Shown here: one piece after another, positions 18,858-27,043 of the stretch
Layout of the letters: every line of letters starts with the position of its first letter
Numbering within the stretch: the stretch's first letter is position 1
Source: Vibrio metschnikovii CIP 69.14
Lineage (GTDB): Bacteria > Pseudomonadota > Gammaproteobacteria > Enterobacterales > Vibrionaceae
DNA length: 64,000 nucleotides
Reading direction: 5' to 3'
Assembly (NCBI RefSeq): GCF_000176155.1
Contig: NZ_ACZO01000006.1
Coordinates: forward strand, 1,116,001 to 1,180,000
The notes under the pieces: generated by a model
Databases searched by the model: none
What the model saw: only the letters and a program-made list of their open reading frames with translations
Told to the model about the DNA's origin: nothing
Translations under genes and position numbers: made by a program

Positions 18858-19892
18858 CTACGACTTCGCTAATAGTTCATTTCTCACAATTTCAGCACCA
18901 GCGCTTAATGAGTGGAGTTTCGCTCGTGCTACCGCTCTAGACAACGGAGCCATGCCACAGTTTGTGCATGGATAAAGCTTATCAGCATCGACGTATTTCA
19001 GAGCATTACGCAGGGTGGCCGCTACCGCCTCTGGTGTTTCAATGCTGTTGGTTGCGACATCGATAGCACCGACCATCACTTTTTTGCCGCGTACCAGTTC
19101 GAGTAACTCCATTGGCACATGAGAGTTATGGCACTCTAAAGAAATAATATCGATATTCGATTGTTGCAGTTTAGGAAACACCTCTTCGTATTGACGCCAC
19201 TCACTGCCTAAGGTTTTTTTCCAATCCGTATTGGCTTTGATTCCATAGCCGTAACAAATATGTACCGCGGTTTCGCATTTTAAACCATCGATAGCTCGCT
19301 CAAGAACTTCAATCCCCCAATCATTGACTTCGTCAAAAAAAACGTTGAACGCCGGCTCATCAAATTGAATGATATCGACACCAGCAGCTTCTAGCTCTTT
19401 AGCTTCTTCATTGAGAATTTTCGCAAACTCAAACGCCAGCTCTTTACGAGATTGATAATAGCCATCGTAAAGGGTATCAACCATCGTCAGCGGCCCAGGC
19501 AGAGCCCACTTGATGGGCTTATCCGTTTGAGAACGTAAAAACTTTGCATCTTCTACGAACACCGATTTCTGCCGAGATACAGGGCCAACCACGCTTGGCA
19601 CGCTAGCATCGTACCGGTCACGAATTTTCACCGTTTGCCGATTCTCAAAATCAACGCCATGCAAATGTTCAATAAAGGTCGTCACAAAGTGCTGACGGGT
19701 TTGTTCGCCGTCACTGACAATGTCTACCCCTGAGATTATTTGTTCATGCAAGGCAATACGCAGAGCATCGTATTTGCCATCTATTAACTCTTGTTGCTGT
19801 AATTTCCAAGGTGACCAAAGCACTTCTGGCTGAGCTAACCACGTCGGTTTTGGCAGACTGCCTGCCGTTGAAGTTGGGAGTAATTTTGTCAT
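18858..19892 (-). CDS. mesD: MesD-type methionine synthase (MetE catalytic-domain family)
   Basis: A 344-residue protein equal to the C-terminal catalytic half of MetE. Zinc ligands are visible as HICYG (His, Cys), SLECHNS and, near the C-terminus, YPCTNCGMAPL (Cys). WALPGPLTMVDTLYDGYY matches the family core. It lacks the folate-binding N-terminal half, as expected for a core-only synthase. The preceding gene is DUF1852 (MesX), and published work on core MetE-like methionine synthases describes MesD as needing MesX, so I assign this pair. The ATG at 19892 heads the family N-terminus TKLLPTSTAGSLP. Confidence 0.85.
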   Translation of the reverse strand: MTKLLPTSTAGSLPKPTWLAQPEVLWSPWKLQQQELIDGKYDALRIALHEQIISGVDIVSDGEQTRQHFVTTFIEHLHGVDFENRQTVKIRDRYDASVPSVVGPVSRQKSVFVEDAKFLRSQTDKPIKWALPGPLTMVDTLYDGYYQSRKELAFEFAKILNEEAKELEAAGVDIIQFDEPAFNVFFDEVNDWGIEVLERAIDGLKCETAVHICYGYGIKANTDWKKTLGSEWRQYEEVFPKLQQSNIDIISLECHNSHVPMELLELVRGKKVMVGAIDVATNSIETPEAVAATLRNALKYVDADKLYPCTNCGMAPLSRAVARAKLHSLSAGAEIVRNELLAKS

Positions 19893-19923
19893 AATGTTGG
19901 CTATTCTACTGTTTGGTTGACGA

Positions 19924-20898
19924 TTAAGCGCACTGAGCGACCCATTGTTCAAGAACCGATTGATAAGGTTTGATGAAGACTTCTTCCGCATACTTACCTT
20001 GTTTTATCGCCAGTTGGGTGCGCTCTTCGCGGTCATAGACAATATCCGTTAACGAGTGGGCATCGCTTTTCAAGTTCGCTTCATAACGTTCACCAGCTAC
20101 CCGGTTGGCAAAATAAATCTCAGGGCGATAAATCTTTTGAAAAGTTTCCATGGTGCTGATGGTGCTAATCAGCTCCAAATTGGTGTAATCGTTCAGCAGA
20201 TCGCCAAAGAAGTAGAAGGCAAAAGGCGCAACACTGTTTTTCGGCATAAAGTAACGAGCTTTTAAGCCCATTTTCTGGAAATACTGTTCCGTTAACGATA
20301 AATCCGTCGGCTGGTATTCCACACCCAATATTGGGTGTTGGTTATTAGTGCGGTGATAGACTTTGCTGTCTGACACACTCAAACAAATCACCGGTGGCTT
20401 GGTGAAGTTTTGTTGGTAACCTTCTGAGTTAATGAATGATTTAAATAAGTTACCATGCAAAAGACCAAAGTCTTCTGGTACAGAGAATTGCGCTTTGCCT
20501 TTATTGTAATCCAGTAGACGCACACTAAAATCGTAATCACGAACATAAGAAGAGAAGTTATTCCCGACAATACCTTCAATCCGTTGACCCGTTTTGCTAT
20601 CCAAAATACCGGTTTTTAGCACTTCAATCGATGGAATGGTTTCGCTGCTATTTTCTACTTTGATATTGGCTGAAATAATGTCTAACTCGACCGAGTAGCG
20701 ATCACCCGTTGGGTTATCCCAACAAGCCAACTCATTAAAACGTTGGTCTATCATGCGTAATACGCTACGCAAGTTCTGTTGACGATGTTCACCACGCGCT
20801 AAGTTAGCAAAGTTCGTGGTAATACGAGTGTTGTCTGCTGGATGATAATTTTCATCAAGACGAGTCTTTTTAATGGTAAAAGTAAAATGTTGAGTCAT
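19924..20898 (-). CDS. mesX: DUF1852 protein MesX, partner of MesD
   Basis: A 324-residue DUF1852 protein beginning MTQHFTFTIKKTRLDENYHP. It is 31 bp upstream of mesD on the same strand, so the two form an operon. Family members occur almost only next to MesD-type synthases and are required for methionine formation. No enzymatic motif is recognisable to me. A MetR-type site lies about 115 bp upstream. Confidence 0.85.
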   Translation of the reverse strand: MTQHFTFTIKKTRLDENYHPADNTRITTNFANLARGEHRQQNLRSVLRMIDQRFNELACWDNPTGDRYSVELDIISANIKVENSSETIPSIEVLKTGILDSKTGQRIEGIVGNNFSSYVRDYDFSVRLLDYNKGKAQFSVPEDFGLLHGNLFKSFINSEGYQQNFTKPPVICLSVSDSKVYHRTNNQHPILGVEYQPTDLSLTEQYFQKMGLKARYFMPKNSVAPFAFYFFGDLLNDYTNLELISTISTMETFQKIYRPEIYFANRVAGERYEANLKSDAHSLTDIVYDREERTQLAIKQGKYAEEVFIKPYQSVLEQWVAQCA

Positions 20899-21012
20899 CA
20901 GCGTTATCTTCCGTGTCAATCAGATGAAACCAAATGATCATCCGTTCAATTCATGACTCAGTTATAACTCGCCCATGATTAAGTTAACAATGTTGTTACT
21001 TAATGTTCATTG

Positions 21013-21025
21013 TGAAAAAAATTCA
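21013..21025. promoter_or_regulatory. MetR-like binding site upstream of mesXD
   Basis: TGAA-AAAAA-TTCA exactly fits the MetR consensus TGAA-N5-TTCA. A second, bulged palindrome (TTAAGTTAACAA and TTGTTACTTAA) lies at about 20978-21003 between it and mesX. The rest of the 307-bp divergent gap (20899-21205) shows nothing else that I can name. Confidence 0.5.
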
Positions 21026-21205
21026 TGTTCGGTGTGCTTCAATAAAAAATAGTAAGGCAGAAGGTGGGATTGCGTCTGTTAGTCAACTGAATAGCTAACT
21101 TTTTATTATTCAAAATTGGGGAAATAAACAACAGTTTTGTACAATACTTGTGTGAAGGAGAGTTCTATTGTGTAGCTCAATTACTGCTGCGTAAAGGACT
21201 ATACA

Positions 21206-21735
21206 ATGACACCAAACAACGGCATTTTTTGGCTTAGGCAAACTCCGCAAATAACCTGTGTAGCTACGCTGGGACCTGAAGGCTCAAGCAGCCAATATGC
21301 AGCTCAGTACCTGTCAAGGCTTATTGGGGCCCCATTAGAAGTACTATTATTCAGCACCTTTGAACAAGCCTCTGAGCATGTTGAATCCAATGAGTCATGT
21401 TTACTTCTTGTTGCTAATGCATACCAGAAGGTTGATAACTTTTACATGAACGAGCGAACGCTCCTTTTGGGTTCGTTTTTTTTTGCCCCCCCGCCTATTA
21501 CTTGGCATGTAAAGATATATCTAATCTGACATTCAAAATATTGAGTAAAAATACAATATCTATAGCGTCTCATCATGCTCCACTGTCTCGATTAGACGGC
21601 CTTATACGATCGTCCGAAGAAAATGTTCCTGATATACGAAAAGCTCAAATTGAAGTACAGCTCACTGATTCTACCAGTGGTGGTGCTCAACAAACAGCGG
21701 TTGACTTGACAATGCTTTTGGAAACAGAGCCATGA
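21206..21735 (+). pseudogene. Prephenate dehydratase/BacA-like protein, frameshifted in a homopolymer
   Basis: The N-terminal frame has VATLGPEGSSSQYAAQYL, the opening motif of the prephenate dehydratase/periplasmic-binding fold also found in BacA-type proteins. It runs to LLLGSFFF and then into a nonsense tail. The next frame continues with YYLACKDISNLTFKILSKN and SIASHHAPLSRL, and ends at 21735. The junction lies in T9 (21476-21484) plus C7 (21486-21492); adding one base restores a protein of about 176 residues. The following gene overlaps its stop, so translation is coupled. Function is uncertain; the fold suggests an aromatic or prephenate-derived substrate. Confidence 0.55.
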
Positions 21736-21992
21736 TCATTTGGGCTATCGATGGTGCGGCTTTGTCGTTGGAAGAAGGCTACCCAATTAGGTTGGTTGAT
21801 TTCTCATTATATCGCTATAAGGGAGTCAAGTGTCTATCAGAGTTACATTTAACCGATGAATTTGAGCAGGGATATTGGGAGAGGCAAGCGGGCGATTGCA
21901 AGACTGGCAAGATCAAACCCAAAAGATATCGAATCGTTGATTTACAAGAACATCGCTTTATTAATGGCACTGGCGAAGTTACGGATTTTTAA
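21732..21992 (+). CDS. Small protein resembling the C-terminal half of a sulfite-oxidase-type molybdopterin domain
   Basis: An 86-residue product whose segments DGAALSLEEGYPIRLVD, YRYKGVKCLSELHLTDEF and QGYWER match the end of the oxidoreductase molybdopterin-binding domain (typically NG-x-PL-x-x-x-HG-P-x-RL and Y-x-x-x-K-x-L). The cysteine-bearing N-terminal half is absent. It overlaps the previous gene by 4 bp (ATGA) and has its own natural stop 9 bp before the LysE gene. It could be a free-standing repurposed half-domain or a fragment. Confidence 0.5.
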   Translation: MIIWAIDGAALSLEEGYPIRLVDFSLYRYKGVKCLSELHLTDEFEQGYWERQAGDCKTGKIKPKRYRIVDLQEHRFINGTGEVTDF

Positions 21993-22001
21993 GGAACAAT
22001 A

Positions 22002-22613
22002 ATGATTTCACAACTAATAGCGATGGCAGCTTTTGCCTTAGTGACTTCGATCTCACCAGGCCCAGTAAACATTTTAGCCACTGTTACTGGAGCGAATTAC
22101 GGATATACCCGTACTATACCTCATATCACTGGCGCAACTTTCGGGTTTGTATCCATTTTGTTTTTGTTGGGCTTTGGATTATCGCAATTCATTGCCGAAA
22201 TTCCTTATTTAGCAAAGGGCATGACATATGTAGGAGGAAGTTTTCTATTATATCTCGCTTATAAAGTGACTACCCAAGAACCTACCACTAAAAGTAAAGA
22301 TTCAGAAGAAAGCAAATCAGCGCCATCGCTCTTGCAGGGTATGATGTGTCAGTGGCTGAATCCTAAAGCATGGATCGTTTCGCTTGCTGGTATTTCAGTT
22401 TTTTATACAGGGCAAAACGTAGGACTAGAGGTATTACTTTTATTCTGTGGCATATTCTTTGTCGTTTGCTACATATCGCTCTCAGTGTGGGCAATACTAG
22501 GGGTTACCATCAGTTCTGTTATAGAAACACCTAAGCAGTTCAAGCTGTTTAACATCTCTATGGGACTACTACTAGCGTTAACTGTTCTATATACTTTCTT
22601 CATATCTAGTTGA
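22002..22613 (+). CDS. LysE/RhtB family amino-acid exporter
   Basis: A 203-residue inner-membrane protein with six helices. The N-terminal TSISPGPVNILATVTGANYGY and the central QWLNPKAWIVSLAG are the LysE family signatures. The RBS AAGGAAC is well placed. It lies in a tight operon after the BacA-like and molybdopterin-fold genes and before an AraC gene, which suggests export of the amino-acid-like substrate of that locus. Confidence 0.88.
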   Translation: MISQLIAMAAFALVTSISPGPVNILATVTGANYGYTRTIPHITGATFGFVSILFLLGFGLSQFIAEIPYLAKGMTYVGGSFLLYLAYKVTTQEPTTKSKDSEESKSAPSLLQGMMCQWLNPKAWIVSLAGISVFYTGQNVGLEVLLLFCGIFFVVCYISLSVWAILGVTISSVIETPKQFKLFNISMGLLLALTVLYTFFISS

Positions 22614-23063
22614 AAGAGTATTCGTTGATATGGCTAAACAGCAATTTTATCGATCCAATATAATTCCTATAGAACTGCGTTGTTCCACAAATTCAAACGC
22701 ATGCTATGGTAAACATACTCACGAAGAGTTTTCTGTTGGATCGGTAGATTGTGGTCAAAGTGATTATTTTAATAACAATATGGAAAGCAAAATCGAAATG
22801 GGCTCTCTTGTCATAGTGAACCCATTGGAAGTACATTCATGTAACCCCACTCGAGATACCAATTGGAGCTATAAGATGCTTTATGTATGCCCGAAGTGGT
22901 TAGGTAACATACAATCTATGATTGTAGATAACCCCTCAAAAAATTTTATACCATTCTCGATTATTCATACTAATTCCCCAGAGCTCTACTGGCAGTTTCA
23001 ATCATTGGCAAACTCAATCATAGACGATGTCGATCAGTAAGCGCCTAGTTAACCAGTGAGACC

Positions 23064-24593
23064 TTATTCAGCCTCGCTGATTTCTACATTCCATGGCATA
23101 AGATCAGTTAAATCATCGCTTGGTGAACGCTTCGGTAACTCCCTGAACAGGTGCACGAAGTAGAAGTAGGGATTGATGTCGTTGGCACGGCAAGTCATGA
23201 CCAGGCTATAGAGGTTTGCGCTGGCCTTTGCTCCGTCTACTGAAGTTGAGAACATCCAATTTTTGCGCCCCGTGGTAAACGGACGCACATCTCTCTCAGT
23301 CACGTTATTATCGATGCTGATATGACCGTCTTCAAGATACGTAAGAAGTTTTGGCCACTGGTTTATCGCATAGTTGATGGCGATCCCGAGCTTACCTTTC
23401 GGTAGTTGTGTTTCCTTAATTCCGACCAACCATTGATGGAACTCATCGAGTATAGGCTTGGCTTTTTGTTGCCTTATCTGTCGCCGCTTTTCTGGGCTTA
23501 GTTTTCTAGTCTCCCGTTCTATACCGTAAAGCTTCCCGATATAGTTCAGCGCTTTTTCTACACGGCCAACTTTCTTGGTCGGTTGAGCTTTTTGAGCATC
23601 GGTGAACTTACGTCTTGCATGGGCCATGCAACCCGCTTGCGTGACATCTTTAAGAGTGTCATATGCGGGATACCCATCCGACAGCAGATAACCAGAGTAA
23701 TCACCAAGGAAGGTGTTGAGGCAGTTTGCCCCGCGCCCTGGCTGATAATCATAGATAACCACAGGTGACTTATGGAACTCGCCACTGCGATAGACCCACA
23801 TATAGGACTTGCTTTGCGCTGTTTTCCCTGGCTCTGACAGTACCTGTACCGTGGTTTCGTCTGCGCAGATTAAGCTTTCAGATAACAAGCGTGCTTTCAT
23901 CTGGTCGATAATGACGTCAACGTTGTTCCCTAGCTGAACACACCAGTTGGCCAGCGTACCTCGGCTAATATCGATGTCGCCTCGCTTAAGAATATCAACC
24001 TGACGGTATAGCGGTAGCGCATCAACGTATTTGGCAGTAACGATGGCGGCGAAGGTTTCTGGACAACCGATACTTTTCGGGATCATGCTGGCGGGTTTGG
24101 GGGCTGTGACGATCTTGCTGCTGGTTTCGGTGTGTTCACACTGACGGCAGGCATATTTGGTTCGTTCATGGCGGATCACACTGATTTTCTGAGGGATGAT
24201 CTTCAGCTCTTCAGAGGTTTCCACCCCACATTTATGTAATTCGTGCCCACAACATTTGCAGTGTGGGGCATTCAGAGTGTGAACCTGAACTTCTCGCTCC
24301 AGCTCTTCAGGTAGCGGTTTACGTCCTTTTTTATGATGAGCTGGCTCTGGTTTGTGCAGTGCATTTTGCTGCTCGGCTTCATTGAAGGTACCTTTAACCA
24401 CCTTTTCACTCTGGGAAGAGAACCGTTTGGATTTACTGAGGTTGAGTTGCTCAAGCAGGAGTTCCACCCGTGTTTTAAGCTCAGCCATTTCTTCTTGCTG
24501 GGCCTGTAGTTGCCTGTCCTTCGCTTTGTTTTCTTCCTGAAGTGCTAACAGTATCGCTTTCAGTTGTTCTACATCGTCAGGAAGGTGATTCAT
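23064..24593 (-). CDS. tnpC: IS66-family transposase TnpC
   Basis: A 509-residue DDE transposase. The N-terminal leucine-rich coiled coil (residues about 5-55) precedes a zinc-finger motif (CKCCGHEL, CRQCEHTET), the catalytic core (LICADETTVQVL; GYLLSDGYPAY; GCMAHARRKF) and the final IDNNVTERDVRPFTTGRKNW. It appears intact. Confidence 0.95.
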   Translation of the reverse strand: MNHLPDDVEQLKAILLALQEENKAKDRQLQAQQEEMAELKTRVELLLEQLNLSKSKRFSSQSEKVVKGTFNEAEQQNALHKPEPAHHKKGRKPLPEELEREVQVHTLNAPHCKCCGHELHKCGVETSEELKIIPQKISVIRHERTKYACRQCEHTETSSKIVTAPKPASMIPKSIGCPETFAAIVTAKYVDALPLYRQVDILKRGDIDISRGTLANWCVQLGNNVDVIIDQMKARLLSESLICADETTVQVLSEPGKTAQSKSYMWVYRSGEFHKSPVVIYDYQPGRGANCLNTFLGDYSGYLLSDGYPAYDTLKDVTQAGCMAHARRKFTDAQKAQPTKKVGRVEKALNYIGKLYGIERETRKLSPEKRRQIRQQKAKPILDEFHQWLVGIKETQLPKGKLGIAINYAINQWPKLLTYLEDGHISIDNNVTERDVRPFTTGRKNWMFSTSVDGAKASANLYSLVMTCRANDINPYFYFVHLFRELPKRSPSDDLTDLMPWNVEISEAE

Positions 24594-24682
24594 CGGTCAG
24601 GCTGCTCTTGGTCAGGATTATGCTGTTAGTCTGACAGGGTAAAAGGATCGTTCAAGTCCTTTATCACGATCATGGTATTGGC

Positions 24683-25030
24683 TCACACTTCAAGGCCATA
24701 TAAGGGCTGATGAGCTTTAGGGTGTTCCAGATTAAGCCCAGAGAGTAACCATTGAAGTTGCTGTCTGGAGATAGCGACATGACCAGATGCATTGGGTTTA
24801 GGCCAGTTAAAACGACCTTTTTCCAGTCGGCGGTAATAAAGCCAAAAACCATTAGTATCCCAGAACAAGATCTTAATTTTGTCTCGGCCGCGGTTGCAGA
24901 AGATAAACCAGGCTTCACTGAACGGATCCATTTCCAACACATCAGCCACAATCAATGACAAGCCATCAATAGACTTGCGCATGTCAGTTATGCCCGAGAC
25001 CAGGTAAATACCCAAGTTCGGTATTAACAC
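24683..25030 (-). CDS. tnpB: IS66 family accessory protein TnpB
   Basis: A 115-residue IS66 Orf2 protein with YLVSGITDMRKSIDGL, the IFCNRGRDKIKILFWD core and WLLSGL near the C-terminus. It starts at a GTG overlapping the end of tnpA, typical of translational coupling in this family. Confidence 0.93.
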   Translation of the reverse strand: MLIPNLGIYLVSGITDMRKSIDGLSLIVADVLEMDPFSEAWFIFCNRGRDKIKILFWDTNGFWLYYRRLEKGRFNWPKPNASGHVAISRQQLQWLLSGLNLEHPKAHQPLYGLEV

Positions 25031-25332
25031 GTCAGAGCCTGTAACCAGTTTTGGATTTGGTGTGCTGGCATGTTAGAGGGAAATTCAACGGTCATTCCTG
25101 TTGGTAGTGAAAGCATAACCGACTGGCGTTCCCCTATGCTTTTCGGGCTATCTTCTATCAGGACAGGATGCACCACTTGTTGCTGTTCGCCCCCATAAAG
25201 CTTTTTGCGCCAGTAGTAAAAGGTATTTACCGTCAGTTGGTTTGCCTTGCAAAACGCGACAATGGATAACTCACTTTGGCTCTGTTGCTCAATGATTTCT
25301 GCCCAGAATTGAGTTTTGTTCGATTGGTTCAT
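25024..25332 (-). CDS. tnpA: IS66 family accessory protein TnpA
   Basis: A 102-residue protein with a helix-turn-helix (SIVAFCKANQLTVNTFYYWRKKL) that presumably binds the element ends. It is the first gene of the IS66 operon and overlaps tnpB by 7 bp. Confidence 0.9.
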   Translation of the reverse strand: MNQSNKTQFWAEIIEQQSQSELSIVAFCKANQLTVNTFYYWRKKLYGGEQQQVVHPVLIEDSPKSIGERQSVMLSLPTGMTVEFPSNMPAHQIQNWLQALTC

Positions 25333-25809
25333 AGTGACTCCTTGGTTGCGAAATCACTATGCCTAGAATGCTGAGTTATTGGTAGGTGGGTTTAAATAGA
25401 CGCTTACGTCGATCACATAAAAGTGGAGGAAGAAAGCATCGAATTTTTCTCCAATTTATTTCGCAATGCCAACGCCATAGATATCGATGAGTTGAGCCTA
25501 ACAAAAGCAAATATCGCCAGAGCTCATCGCTTTATATGTGACAACTTCAAAAACAACATCTCAATCAGAGAGATTGCTCAACACTCTAGGTTAAGTGAAT
25601 ACCACTTAATTCATTCATTTCGAAAATCTTATGGGATAACCCCCCATGCCATGCAAATTGCCATGCGAATAAATGAAGCGAAGGTGTTGCTAAAGAAAGG
25701 ACATAATATTGCATCAGTTGCCACAGAATTAGGGTTTAATGATCAAAGTCACTTTCATCGTAATTTTAAGAAACTAGTAGCAGCCACTCCAGCTCAATAC
25801 AAAGATTAA

Positions 25810-26117
25810 TCTACATTAGTTCTGCTGTGAATGTTTGCTACGCCATTTTGTATGGAAACGGATTACTTCGTCAGAAATAAATATAAATATAGAATGCTCT
25901 TCCGACACTCATTACACCGAAAGCATGATGTAATCGATTAGTATATCGACTAGATTCGACGGTTTGATAAGCGGTGAAAAGCTTCTCTGACGTGCATGGA
26001 AAGAGAGGTAAGATACAATGCGATATACTCTCGTTTCTATCCCTTCTGAAAAGGGGATTTGCAATACACCATCTAATCTGTAACTTTCTAATTTAGTAAG
26101 CGCTGTAACTCACAAAT
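25810..26117. other. Non-coding stretch between the araC relic and the intron
   Basis: No convincing gene on either strand. A weak palindrome (ATCCCTT and AAGGGGAT) lies at about 26039-26058. The last bases form one side of the intron insertion target (TGAGTTAC, on the minus strand). Confidence 0.5.
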
Positions 26118-26929
26118 GTCGGATAGGCGGCACCTGTTGCCAGATGCCTCCCTCCTCAGAACCGTACGTGCAACTTTCACTGCATACGGCTCAAGCCTCC
26201 ACAAAGGCACCGTTAAGCACCCAGTAACTAAATTACCTTTGCGATACATGCTTAAAGCTTTAAAACTGCCCCAATGGTGACTCAGTGAATAAGAAACCAA
26301 GGTTCGTTGTCAGAAGACGCACTAATTTCATTCGAAATCATCATTTGCTTTTCTTCTTTAATAAAGTTCTTCAAGCTATTTCGCAACGGGAGACCAGCTA
26401 GAAGTCAGCTCGCTTTCGCGCCAGATATAAACCTGTATCCCCTTCATTACAAAGGGGCATTCGCTTTCTCTAGCCTCCTTTACCTGCATACCTATCGGCA
26501 ACCCTCACAGGCTGCTTTCCCATAGGGAGGTATACAGGCTTACCCTGTTCCGTATGTCGCGTAAAATGTCAACTTAGATGCCCACTATAGTGCGAAGAGT
26601 ACGCTGATCACGAAAGAGTAATGTCCAATCTCTTTCCGACTCTCGCTGCCATTTTGGCTACAGCGTATTAACCACTTCCGCTGCTTCATCATATAACGCA
26701 CCTTACATGGATTCACATTACATTCATCATATTGACTCCCTAGCACTCACCCGAATTGTGGTTCTCAGGAGGAACATCCTCTCACGATTCCGTTCCCACT
26801 CAGCCTAACGTCTGAGTTTCGTTACATTGTCGGTTCCGCTGCTTTATTCAGGAACCTAGGATCATCTGGTGATACAGACGGTTCACTCTTGTCGTGGTAA
26901 ACAACGCTTCATACGACTTCAGGTCGCAC
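26118..26929 (-). mobile_element. ORF-less group II intron
   Basis: An 812-nt intron on the minus strand. It starts with GTGCG at 26929. Domain V occupies 26159-26192: 34 nt, GAGCCG and CGGTTC arms, GAAA tetraloop, AGC triad. Domain VI occupies 26119-26158: 8-bp stem closed by GCAA, with an unpaired A eight bases from the 3' end; the intron ends CCGAC. The six exon bases before the intron (ATGTCC) pair perfectly with GGACAT inside it at 26621-26626, as IBS1-EBS1 should. A possible EBS2 (GTGAGT, near 26747) pairs with ACTCAT. No reverse transcriptase is present; about 15 codons starting MMISNEIS near 26344 may be what is left of it. Confidence 0.85.
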
Positions 26930-27043
26930 GGACATAAATGAGTTACGAAATGCATTTCTAACCTATCGAGCAAAGATAAAACATGATAGTGCCTCATACA
27001 TAGGATAATATATCTACATCAATAGCTTATGCAGGAAACTCTT

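Larger units (their letters stand above)
23037..25407 (-). mobile_element. IS66-family insertion sequence, complete
   Basis: A 2,371-bp element with inverted ends GTAAGCGCCTAGTTAAC and GTAAGCGTCTATTTAAAC and the standard tnpA-tnpB-tnpC set. It is flanked by a perfect 8-bp target duplication GTCGATCA (23029-23036 and 25408-25415), the usual IS66 length. The exact duplication and intact genes point to a recent insertion. Confidence 0.95.
22630..25809 (+). pseudogene. AraC family regulator split by an IS66-family element
   Basis: The 5' part (22630-23036) codes an AraC cupin-like sensor domain (CYGKHTHEEFSVG, GSLVIVNPLEVHSC). The 3' part (25416-25809) codes the double helix-turn-helix (NISIREIAQHSRLSEYHLIHSFRKSYGITPH, IASVATELGFNDQSHFHRNFKK). 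Removing 23037-25407 and one copy of the 8-bp duplication gives an uninterrupted 266-residue protein, so the insertion is the only lesion. The intact protein would probably have controlled the LysE gene 16 bp upstream. Confidence 0.92.

Noticed and set aside
26088..26300. 70-codon minus-strand frame over the intron end
   Set aside because: It runs through domains V and VI of the group II intron, whose structure explains the sequence.
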